A stretch of DNA of 64,000 nt from Trichomonas vaginalis G3 (Eukaryota; Parabasalia; Trichomonadida; Trichomonadidae), in the NCBI RefSeq assembly GCF_026262505.1, contig NC_067204.1:19871300-19935299 (forward strand), in the 5' to 3' direction. Position 1 is the stretch's first letter; each line of letters starts with the position of its first letter. Position numbers and translations under genes: made by a program. Below are positions 47,711-57,835 of this stretch, in pieces. The notes below the pieces were generated by a model. It saw only the letters and a list, made by a program, of their open reading frames with translations, was not told the DNA's origin and did no database searches.

Positions 47711-48295
47711 TTACTTTACATAACCGCCTGCTGCCATAAGTCTTTGACGCCAACCCATACCAGCTAATGAAGGTTGACTTGGTTTAGTTTGGAAACTAAA
47801 CTTTGGTTTTGGTTTATCTTCAGTTTTTGGTTTTTCTTCTTCTATCGGTTTTTCGTCACTTTTCGGTTCCTCGGGCTGTGCCCCACCTGCAGGAACAGTT
47901 GTGTCGTCAACATCTTCATAAATATCATATGCCATTTGTTTTTGTTTTCCTTTCAACTTTTTGTGTTTGTTGTAAAGTTTAGAATATTTCGACTCTAAGT
48001 CAATGAGATGTTCTATAATGAACTGTTGGTCAGTGAAGTAAACTTTTCCATCTGTTGTCTCAAAAGCTCCTTCAGACTTCAATATTTTATTTGTGAGAGT
48101 CTGTTTCTTTTTTGAGATACTAGCCGTTCCATTTCTATGAAAAGTGACTTTATAGTTAGGGTTTGTATTTCCAGACCTGGCACTTTCTATTATTGAATTT
48201 TTCTCTTCATCTGTAAGTTCTTTGACAGTTTTTGACAATGGTTCTGAACTTTTTGTTTGTGGTGTCAAATCTACCGTTTCAACTTCTTCGGTCAT
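47711..48295 (-). CDS. 194-residue protein with PxxYxVxxxxDG-like module, copy 3
   Basis: Open frame starting MTEEVETVDLTPQTKSSEPL. Residues about 27-63 (LTDEEKNSIIESARSG, NPNYKVTFHRNGTASISKKK) match the module seen at 8829 and 11,391. A second strand-rich part (GAFETTDGKVYFTDQQFIIE) and a coiled segment follow, then a Lys/Pro/Glu-rich linker and a conserved end LAGMGWRQRLMAAGGYVK. The gene lies directly upstream of the PolB-like gene on the same strand. Function unknown; a linker or scaffold is possible. Confidence 0.6.
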   Translation of the reverse strand: MTEEVETVDLTPQTKSSEPLSKTVKELTDEEKNSIIESARSGNTNPNYKVTFHRNGTASISKKKQTLTNKILKSEGAFETTDGKVYFTDQQFIIEHLIDLESKYSKLYNKHKKLKGKQKQMAYDIYEDVDDTTVPAGGAQPEEPKSDEKPIEEEKPKTEDKPKPKFSFQTKPSQPSLAGMGWRQRLMAAGGYVK

Positions 48296-48315
48296 TTTCA
48301 GGTCCGTAAAAAATT

Positions 48316-48469
48316 TTAGTTTGGTTTGTTTTCAACTGGTTGTTTGTTGTTTTTTAAGTCGGTCTAAAACTTCCTGAGGTATAGGAAGAACTTGACAAAC
48401 ACGTGGTGTAACTGCTGGAAGTCGACAAATCCATCTTGAACCCATTTGTCTCAATGCTGTATTGTTCAT
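48316..48469 (-). pseudogene. 50-residue basic protein, copy 3, altered
   Basis: Equivalent of 38,058-38,210, with about one break. Confidence 0.45.
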
Positions 48470-48488
48470 TTCATCTCAGTAAAAAATT

Positions 48489-48888
48489 TTACATTCCCCA
48501 CGTTTGAGGCGGTTGAGGTTGGTTATTGTTTACCCATTGTTGCATGGTTATATCCTCTGTTAAAGAATCTTTCACCTTGGTCCATATAGTGTCCTGCTTG
48601 GTTATAGTAGTCATTTGCTTTGTTATAATAGTTTCCTGCTTGTCTTCCTACATTGTCCATCCATCCTTGAACTTTTCCTCTTGTTTCAGGATTTGGAATA
48701 AGATTTGTTGCATCTCGTGCTACCTCCCAACCTTTCTGTACAGTTTGTATAATAGGTTGTGCTTTCTCTTTAAGTATACCTAATGTACTCAAAATCTTCC
48801 TTCCAATTCCAAATGCACCTCTGGCTATTGTTCCCACTGCGGGCAAAAATCTGGATGCAACTCCTGCTAATGCGCCAAATAAACCCAT
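48489..48888 (-). pseudogene. Amphipathic virion-like protein, copy 3, broken
   Basis: Equivalent of 23,687-24,088, with the same amphipathic start and the Tyr/Asn-rich repeats. About one break. Confidence 0.5.
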
Positions 48889-48905
48889 TTCTTATAGGGT
48901 AAAAA

Positions 48906-49864
48906 ATGACGAATCCAAACAAGGACCCCTATGTTTCTAAAGCGACAAAGAAAGCACTCATGGTAAAAATCTTTAGTTCAACACCAAATGCTTGGTTTAT
49001 GGATATCTTGGAAAACATTCCGAGGTATAGAGAAGATGGACCACCATACTGGTTAATATTTGTCGGTCAAAACACAAGATACTGTGAAGCCATACCATTA
49101 TGGTCCAAAAATATTTTAGATGTGAAAACTGCTTTGACAATATTCGTTGACAAATACCATCCAACAAAACTGACATCTGACTGTGAAAGTTCTTTCAAAT
49201 CAGATGATATTAAAAACTATCTGCGTTCAAAAAATGTAAACCAATATTTCATTGTCGACCAAAACCATTCTGCTCTTGGTGTCATTGACGGTTGTATAAA
49301 AATGTTAAGAGACTTAAACCAACCACAAGGTGGTGAAGCAAATGAAATGTCATATGACGACAAATATAGACACTTCTCCATGGCAAAGATGAGACAAGTT
49401 TTAAATATTTACAATAACCGTAAACAAAAAGGTTTGGGAAACCACTCCCCCGAAGAAATGAAAAACAACCCTGACTTAGAGAAAGACTATATATTTAATA
49501 ATTTAGTCAAAAAGACAAACAAGAAAGAATGCCGGGCTTCAAACTTCAGAAGGGTGACAAAGTAAAAATAGAAATACCTAAACGCGACCCATATGAAAAT
49601 ACTATTGACTATGACAACAATGGGAACTCGACAGGTACTCACATTCGTGTTCGTAAAAATAGAAGAAAGTATACAAGAGAATATTATGAAGTTTTAGGCA
49701 AACATGGCAAAATGTACACACTGCAAGCAGAAGATAAAACTACTATTGTCAGACCTCGTTTCAAACTTGTCAAAGTTCAAGGTGGTATACTTTCAAAGAC
49801 AGTTCCTAACAAATATAAGACAACTCCTGACGAATATGCTAAAGAAGTTGAAAATGACGACTAA
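48906..49864 (+). pseudogene. rve-type integrase, copy 3, broken
   Basis: Equivalent of 36,661-37,620; the catalytic core and SH3-like end are both present. About one break. Confidence 0.8.
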
Positions 49865-51596
49865 GCAATTCTATACCATGCGTAAACTGTCATGTAAGGT
49901 GGCATGTATTCTTTACTTTGTCCCGTTGTTTGCGTATATCCTGAAACGTGATGTGTATGGTCTCCTTCTCCCCAAGTGTCATCCCAGTAACAATTTATAG
50001 CAAACTTAACGTCGTCTTTAACATCATATCCTTTACCTTTTGTCATTCCTGTCCAACCCAATATCTATGCCTATGCCAACCTTCTTGAGATGTACTTAAA
50101 TTTATGTAATGACTGTGTGCAGGTAAATTTTCACCTGAAATCGTTTTACTTCCACCTGTTTCCTTTGAAGAGTTTGCACAATACAAAAACCTGTCGACTA
50201 TTTGTTCCCATGCACCAACACCAAACATTACTTGAGGACCTCTTGCATCCATAGATGTATAAATAGAACCTACTGGGTTCATTAAATCAAACATATGAGA
50301 TAATATAGGATTGTCTCTTTTGAACTTAAAATATAGCGCAACCATTTCGGGTTTCTTCTGGTTTGTGTTAGAATATTTTTTATAATATAATCTTATGTTT
50401 TCAGGGTAGGTAAAGTCTTGACTATAATATTTATTTTTGTCATCTATATAATAATATACTATTCTCGTTTTTTCTATTGCATTATATCTTTTATATCTAT
50501 AATAATCTAAATATAATGTTAACTTTTGTTCATCTGCATGTAGTGCTCCGCCGTCATATCCATAGTCATAATAATATGGTATTGGAGCTGGGTCAGGCAA
50601 TGTCATATCTGCCATTTCATAAACTCTTAAATATTTCTTTTGTTCGTCTCCATATAAGTTCAAGTAACAGTTGTTGTCTAATGGAACTTTAACTTGTGTA
50701 CCATCATTCTTTTTATAGCTTACATACATTTCATTGTTATTTTTCGGAATGAGTTTATACCGTGTACCATTTTTTAAGGACTGTACCAACTGCCATCTAA
50801 AATATTTGTTTTCTTCATTGACAGAAAAGTCACCAACAATAGTTTCAATATTTTTTGTTCCAACTAAACTTTGGTATATTTCGTTAACATATGTTTTATC
50901 TGCTTTCTTCTCAAGGCTAACGTTTAAGTCTGTTATTTCAGATATAGAATGTGTATGTCCAACGTCACTTTTCCTGTTTAAGGTTTCTTGTAAGTTTGTA
51001 ATATTTGCAATGGTATGTGTATGTCCAACGTCACTTTTCCTGTTTAAGGTTTCTTGTAAGTTTGTAATATCAGATATAGAATGTGTATGAGTCTTATCTG
51101 CTTTTGTCTCTAATGTTTCCTTAAGACTTGGTATTTGGTTAATATAATGTATATGAGTCTTTTTAGAATATTCGTTTTCAGCTCTTGTCACTTCACTTGA
51201 CATTTTATTGTCAACATATGTTTTGTCTGCTAGTTCAGGATGAGTATGTTCTTTTGTTGCATAAGCATTGTTAGCTCTTTCTTCTTCTTTTGCTATTGCA
51301 TCGTCTACATATTCTTTGTCAGCTTTGTTGTCAACATCTGCTTTCAAAAGAAGTTCATTTATAGGTTTCTCGTTTAAAGTTCCTTTTGTTGGATTTATAC
51401 AGACAGTATGGTTCTTATTGTCTTGAAATAGAAACTCATCTGTCATTGGGTTTAATGTCAGTTTTAAGTTTCCTTCTTTCAATGACTCAGATATCTTAGA
51501 ATAGTTTGAAAAGTTTGTTGTGTTCTTATTTAGAGCTTGCATAATGAGTTGTCGGTTGTGTTGTATTTCTCTCATGGAAGCAATATCTTTCGACAT
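49861..51596 (-). pseudogene. Fibre protein, copy 3, broken
   Basis: Same type as copy 2, but the repeat part is longer, with an additional module (HYINQIPSLKETLETKADK). The number of shaft repeats therefore varies between the arms. About one break. Confidence 0.7.
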
Positions 51597-51615
51597 TTTT
51601 TATTCTAGATAAAAT

Positions 51616-52462
51616 ATGCTTCCAATAGAAAAAGAAAATTCAAGAGTTGCTACAACTAAACCATTAGATGAACTTTTTACTAATGTCGGTCAAAAGTTTG
51701 AGACAGAGACCGTAAAGCATGAAGGCTATCGTTTTGACTACCCATTAAGATGGCTAAGAGACCCATCTGTCACAAAAGCTATTGGCTTTCGTAGAATAAA
51801 ATTTGTGTCTGTAGAAGATAAAAGTTTTCCATTTATTGTAAGGTTTCATATAGATTATATATCTGAAGGGAAACGAAAAATGTGGGAAGAAATTGAGCTA
51901 ATACAAGTTGACCTTTCATCTTCTCTACAGACTGCGTTAAAAAATATAGAAGATAAAATAAATTCATGTTATGCAAAATATGCTGATGAATATGCAAATA
52001 CCGAGAGCACACTTTATGTGAGAATTGTATATGACAAACAAAATTCACAAGTGTCATTTCAAATCTACGAAAACAATCCAAATAAAGACGAACAAATATA
52101 TACAGAATTCACTGCAATGTCATGGTATTATTTGCAAAGAATGTTAAATCAGAAAGTCAAACTTCCTTTAGCAAATATTTACAGTCGATATGCAAGAGAT
52201 GAACCATATTTATTTAAAGATGTTTTCGACCCAGCTGCTATTATTGTTCATGCTTCATTTTCTGGCGCCCAAAACTCTTTCTTATGCTTGGCAAATGACT
52301 TTTACGAAAAACCTACAAAGTTATACGAACCACCAAGTGGAAGTATTTCAGACTTTCAAGTATGGTTTACTACAGATGGAAAAAAGAATAATTCCATTAT
52401 ACCATGCGTTTTACTTAGAACTTAGTTTCATATACAACTACTATCGAACGGTAAAAATATAA
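51616..52462 (+). pseudogene. Vertex-type structural protein, copy 3, broken
   Basis: N-terminus as in copy 1 (MLPIEKENSRVATTKPLDEL). Its middle (FPFIVRFHIDYISEGKRKM, QVSFQIYENNPNKDEQIY) is shared with copy 2 and differs from copy 1. About one break. Confidence 0.55.
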
Positions 52463-52466
52463 TTTT

Positions 52467-52709
52467 TTAATACGGTTGAGGTGTTGGATTTGGTTGCCAA
52501 CTAGACTGTGGTGCAGGTTCAGGCTGTTGTATAACAGGAGCTTGTTCTTCTGGTTCAGGGTCTTTAGGTATAATACCAACGAACTGACCTACTCTTTTAC
52601 CAATATTTTTGACTCCGTTCCAAATTCCTCTTCCGACAGATTTTATTCCATTCCATATACCTCTTCCAACTCTTCTGAAGAAGTTTCCAATACTACTGAA
52701 GAAACCCAT
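52467..52709 (-). CDS. 80-residue amphipathic protein, copy 3
   Basis: Open frame with the same sequence as 27,192-27,434 (MGFFSSIGNFFRRVGRGIWN). Confidence 0.5.
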   Translation of the reverse strand: MGFFSSIGNFFRRVGRGIWNGIKSVGRGIWNGVKNIGKRVGQFVGIIPKDPEPEEQAPVIQQPEPAPQSSWQPNPTPQPY

Positions 52710-52727
52710 TTTACTATATGTAAAAAT

Positions 52728-53090
52728 CTAATGTCCGCCTAGTCTCTTACGTTTCCTGTTGAGTTCCATAGCATTCTTTAACTGGAGCTCATACATTCTG
52801 TTTCTCCTCTGGTAGAAAACATATTCTGGGTCAACTCCTGTGTTCGCGTCATCTGCATAAAGTTGTTTATATCCCACTTCAGGGTTTGTATAAAACTCTT
52901 TCCATCTCATATTTGCATACCATGGTGGCAAACCTAACGCAGCGTCATTTGACATGGCAGTTTGCATTTGTACATCTGTTGGCACTTGACCATAGTTTGC
53001 CATTGCAGTTTGTATTCTAACTTCATTTGGAATATTCTCTGGGTTTGGTTGTCCAGGTTGCTGTGCATTCGCTAAGTTCTGTGCGTCCAT
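52728..53090 (-). CDS. Unknown 120-residue protein, copy 3
   Basis: Open frame with the same product as 27,453-27,815 and 33,500-33,862. Confidence 0.55.
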   Translation of the reverse strand: MDAQNLANAQQPGQPNPENIPNEVRIQTAMANYGQVPTDVQMQTAMSNDAALGLPPWYANMRWKEFYTNPEVGYKQLYADDANTGVDPEYVFYQRRNRMYELQLKNAMELNRKRKRLGGH

Positions 53091-53113
53091 TTAATATTAG
53101 ATAAAAATATCTC

Positions 53114-53246
53114 TTACGAGTACATATACTGAACATTTGCAGGCATTGGTTCATCTTCATATTCTCTGTACTTTTCTGCCACGTCAAATAAATAAATGAC
53201 ACAATGGAAAAAACCTAAAAACTAACAATCCGATTTCAAACCACAT
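53114..53246 (-). pseudogene. 43-residue membrane protein, copy 3, altered
   Basis: Equivalent of 33,345-33,476, with about one break. Confidence 0.4.
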
Positions 53247-54048
53247 TTACTTACTAATAAAATTTCTTTATTGTGACACTTTCTCCATTTATAGGACATC
53301 TCTCATATTCTATCTTGTCATATATAAACTCATAGTCATGTATGTCCTCTAACCATCTCATAACGGTTTCCAAACCACTTTTATCGGATGTAAAGTAAAA
53401 GCATGGATGGTTATGTATAACGTCTAAAGTTTTCTAAAGAGTCTCTCAAAGTCCAGTCTACTTGGTATTGAAAATCCCATGTGTTATAGAACGGCGGGTC
53501 CACTATAAAGAAAACATTTTCCTTGTCTTTATATTTTTCATACAACTCTGTCCAATGACATCTCACAAACTCTATACCCTCAATATATTTTTCTATGTTC
53601 TCTTTGAAAACATTTGTATAGTTAAGATATAAAACTTTTGACATAAGTGTTTCAATGTCATGAACTCTTATAGAACCACTATATAATAGTCTAGCAGATA
53701 TACTATCCCAGTCTATATATTCTGCTTTTTTCAAAACCTCTCTCACAATATTTTCTTATCTAATGGTATACGTTCCATCTTACCTATAGGTATCTTTTCT
53801 TTTAACTCTTTCAATATATTGTTTGTGTCTGGAATATGTTTGAGACGGTCCATATAGTTGTCGAAGTCATTGCATATAATCTTTGAGTCTGGGAATATTA
53901 TATGGCACAAATGGGATATATAGAAACTTCCACCGAACAAATCTACAAATGTTAGACCATTCGGTAGTTTCTTAAGTTCTCTCAATATAATATCTTTACA
54001 TCTACTCTTATTTCCAAAGAACGGTAACGGTGGTTTTGTAAAATTCAT
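53221..54048 (-). pseudogene. DNA adenine methyltransferase, copy 3, broken
   Basis: Equivalent of 32,542-33,369. The FFGNKSR and DPPFYNTW motifs are visible. About three breaks, so of the three copies only 1 and 2 remain open. Confidence 0.8.
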
Positions 54049-54300
54049 TTATATATAATAATAAAAATTTTTTACCCGAAAAGTGACAGAAAAGTTACAA
54101 AACATGAAAACATATATAATTTGTGAAAAGTGACACATTATATAATGTTTTCGACCCAGAAGACTAACAATTTTCCGAATAAAAACTTCATTTATACTAA
54201 ACATCTTCGGGGCTAGAGGGCGCAACGCGCCTGGAAGCCCTCCGAATAAAAACTTCATTTATTACTAAACATCATCAGGGCTAGAAGGGGCGCAGCCCCT
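54049..54300. repeat. Methyltransferase leader and duplicated GC-rich palindromes, inverse copy
   Basis: Inverse of 32,289-32,541: GAAAAGTGAC words, then two tandem segments with hairpins (GGCGCAACGCGCC and GGGGCGCAGCCCC). No gene is seen. Confidence 0.6.
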
Positions 54301-54544
54301 GGAAGCCCCACTACCTTTTTTTTTTTTTTTTTTTTTTTCATTGTTTTATCTAATTCTCTTTCTTTTCATATTAATCATTGTTTTATATAATAATATTTCT
54401 TTTCATATTAATCATTGTTTTATGAATTTCTCTTTCTTTTCATATTAATCATTGTTTTATAGAATTCTCTTTCTTTTCATATTAATCATTGTTTTATAGA
54501 ATTCTCTTTCTTTTCATATTAATCATTGTTTTATGAATTTCTCT

Positions 54545-54644
54545 CGATATTAATGAATGCCCTCTTAGTATTGCCATCAAAGCGAATTCAATAGAAATTG
54601 TCCAATTCCTAGTTGATCATGGTGCAGATGTTAACATGAAACTT
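54545..54644 (+). other. Ankyrin-repeat coding segment in array 2, first
   Basis: Same 100-bp segment as at 29,362. Confidence 0.8.
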
Positions 54645-54833
54645 ATTCTCGTTTTCATATTCATCATTGTTTTATGGAATTCTCTTTCTTTTCATATTAA
54701 TCATTGTTTTATATAATAATATTTCTTTTCATATTTATCACTGTTTTATTACTTTCTCTTTCTTTTCATATTAATCATTGTTTTATCTAATTCTCTTTCT
54801 TTTCACATTTATCATTGTTTTATGAATTTCTCT

Positions 54834-54933
54834 CGATATTAATGAATGCCCTCTTAGTATTGCCATCAAAGCGAATTCAATAGAAATTGTCCAATTCCTA
54901 GTTGATCATGGTGCAGATGTTAACATGAAACTT
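54834..54933 (+). other. Ankyrin-repeat coding segment in array 2, second
   Basis: Same 100-bp segment. It is only 289 bases after the previous one, with similar units between. Confidence 0.8.
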
Positions 54934-56593
54934 ATTCTCTTTCTTTTCATATTCATCATTGTTTTATGGAATTCTCTTTCTTTTCATATTAATCATTGTT
55001 TTATATAATAATATTTCTTTTCATATTTATCACTATTTTATTACTTTCTCTTTCTTTTCATATTAATCATTGTTTTATAACATTCTCTTTCTTTTCATAT
55101 TAATCATTGTTTTATTACTTTTCTTCTTTCATATTAATCTTTATAGAATTCCTTTCTTTTATATAATCATTTTTTATAGAATTCTCTTCTCTTTCATATT
55201 AATCATTGTTTTATTACTTTCTCTTTCTTTTCATATTAATCATTGTTTTATTACTTTCTCTTTCTTTTCATATTAATCATTGTTTTATATAATAATATTT
55301 CTTTTCATATTAATCATTGTTTTCTAGAATTCTCTTTCTTTTCATATTAATCATTGTTTTATATAATAATATTTCTTTTCATATTAATCATTGTTTTATA
55401 TAATAATATTTCTTTTCATATTAATCATTGTTTTATATAATAATATTTCTTTTCATATTAATCATTGTTTTATAGAATTCTCTTTCTTTTCATATTAATC
55501 ATTGTTTTATGAATTTCTCTTTCTTTTCATATTAATCATTGTTTTATCTAATTCTCTTTCTTTTCATATTAATCATTGTTTTATCTAATTCTCTTTCTTT
55601 TCATATTAATCATTGTTTTATAGAATTCTCTTTCTTTTCATATTAATCATTGTTTTATTACTTTCTCTTTCTTTTCATATTAATCATTGTTTTATAGAAT
55701 TCTCTTTCTTTTCATATTAATCATTGTTTTATTACTTTCTCTTTCTTTTCATATTAATCATTGTTTTATATAATAATATTTCTTTTCATATTAATCATTG
55801 TTTTATTACTTTCTCTTTCTTTTCATATTAATCATTGTTTTATTACTTTCTCTTTCTTTTCATATTAATCATTGTTTTATTACTTTCTCTTTCTTTTCAT
55901 ATTAATCATTGTTTTATATAATAATATTTCTTTTCATATTAATCATTGTTTTATTACTTTCTCTTTCTTTTCATATTAATCATTGTTTTATTACTTTCTC
56001 TTTGTTTTCATATTAATCATTGTTTTATAGAATTCTCTTTCTTTTCATATTAATCATTGTTTTATTACTTTCTCTTTCTTTTCATATTAATCATTGTTTT
56101 ATCTAATTCTCTTTCTTTTCATATTAATCATTGTTTTATTACTTTCTCTTTCTTTTCATATTAATCATTGTTTTATATAATAATATTTCTTTTCATATTA
56201 ATCATTGTTTTATGAATTTCTCTTTCTTTTCATATTAATCATTGTTTTATAGAATTCTCTTTCTTTTCATATTAATCATTGTTTTATCTAATTCTCTTTC
56301 TTTTCATATTAATCATTGTTTTATTACTTTCTCTTTCTTTTCATATTAATCATTGTTTTATATAATAATATTTCTTTTCATATTAATCATTGTTTTATGA
56401 ATTTCTCTTTCTTTTCATATTAATCATTGTTTTATTACTTTCTCTTTCTTTTCATATTAATCATTGTTTTATATAATAATATTTCTTTTCATATTAATCA
56501 TTGTTTTATAGAATTCTCTTTCTTTTCATATTAATCATTGTTTTATAGAATTCTCTTTCTTTTCATATTAATCATTGTTTTATGAATTTCTCT

Positions 56594-56693
56594 CGATATT
56601 AATGAATGCCCTCTTAGTATTGCCATCAAAGCGAATTCAATAGAAATTGTCCAATTCCTAGTTGATCATGGTGCAGATGTTAACATGAAACTT
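56594..56693 (+). other. Ankyrin-repeat coding segment in array 2, third
   Basis: Same 100-bp segment, preceded as always by a GAATTTCTCT cassette. Confidence 0.8.
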
Positions 56694-57033
56694 ATTCTCT
56701 TTCTTTTCATATTAATCATTGTTTTATTACTTTCTCTTTCTTTTCATATTAATCATTGTTTTATAGAATTCTCTTTCTTTTCATATTAATCATTGTTTTA
56801 TCTAATTCTCTTTCTTTTCACATTTATCATTGTTTTATAGAATTCTCTTTCTTTTCATATTAATCATTGTTTTATAGAATTCTCTTTCTTTTCATATTAA
56901 TCATTGTTTTATCTAATTCTCTTTCTTTTCATATTAATCATTGTTTTATAGAATTCTCTTTCTTTTCATATTAATCATTGTTTTATAGAATTCTCTTTCT
57001 TTTCATATTAATCATTGTTTTATGAATTTCTCT

Positions 57034-57133
57034 CGATATTAATGAATGCCCTCTTAGTATTGCCATCAAAGCGAATTCAATAGAAATTGTCCAATTCCTA
57101 GTTGATCATGGTGCAGATGTTAACATGAAACTT
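57034..57133 (+). other. Ankyrin-repeat coding segment in array 2, fourth
   Basis: Same 100-bp segment, 440 bases after the third. Confidence 0.8.
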
Positions 57134-57438
57134 ATTCTCTTTCTTTTCATATTCATCATTGTTTTATTACTTTCTCTTTCTTTTCATATTAATCATTGTT
57201 TTATCTAATTCTCTTTCTTTTCATATTAATCATTGTTTTATAGAATTCTCTTTCTTTTCATATTAATCATTGTTTTATAGAATTCTCTTTCTTTTCATAT
57301 TAATCATTGTTTTATATAATAATATTTCTTTTCATATTTATCACTGTTTTATTACTTCTTTCTCTTTCTTTCATATTAATCATTGTTTTATCTAATTCTC
57401 TTTCTTTTCACATTTATCATTGTTTTATGAATTTCTCT

Positions 57439-57538
57439 CGATATTAATGAATGCCCTCTTAGTATTGCCATCAAAGCGAATTCAATAGAAATTGTCCAAT
57501 TCCTAGTTGATCATGGTGCAGATGTTAACATGAAACTT
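57439..57538 (+). other. Ankyrin-repeat coding segment in array 2, fifth
   Basis: Same 100-bp segment, followed by a slightly altered junction (CTTATTCTCGTTC). Confidence 0.8.
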
Positions 57539-57835
57539 ATTCTCGTTCTTTTCATATTAATCATTGTTTTATAGAATTCTCTTTCTTTTCATATTAATCA
57601 TTGTTTTATTACTTTCTCTTTCTTTTCATATTAATCATTGTTTTATAGAATTCTCTTTCTTTTCATATTAATCATTGAAAAAAAAAAAAAAAAAGGTAGT
57701 GGGGCTTCCAGGGGCTGCGCCCCTTCTAGCCCTAAGAAATTTTGCCCAAGACCCAAGAGGAGGACTGACCCCAAGACTCCGATGAAAAAGAAAGATATTT
57801 AAATAAAATAAAATTTTTTAATCTTAAATAGTTTT

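Larger units (their letters stand above)
54301..57709. repeat. Array 2: 37-bp units bounded by inverted ends
   Basis: Same construction as array 1: GGAAGCCCCACTACC, a 23-base T-tract, roughly seventy-five units, a 17-base A-tract and GGTAGTGGGGCTTCC. The units read in the same direction as array 1, although the arms beside them are inverted. Five ankyrin-coding inserts are present. Around 55,110-55,200 the units are degenerate. Confidence 0.9.
28917..57773. mobile_element. Large inverted structure with two B copies and two repeat arrays
   Basis: The outer 40 bases are inverted repeats (28,917-28,957 and 57,733-57,773). Inside lie array 1 (29,008-32,255), arm 1 (about 32,274-42,068), a spacer (42,069-44,455), arm 2 (about 44,456-54,315) and array 2 (54,339-57,677). 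The arms are near-identical inverted copies carrying the B gene set plus a second structural gene. It looks like a Polinton-family element with very long terminal inverted repeats, or an inverted duplication of half an element. Arm 1 has about fifteen breaks and arm 2 about six; most differ between the arms, so they arose after duplication or are sequencing errors. Age: young. Confidence 0.7.
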
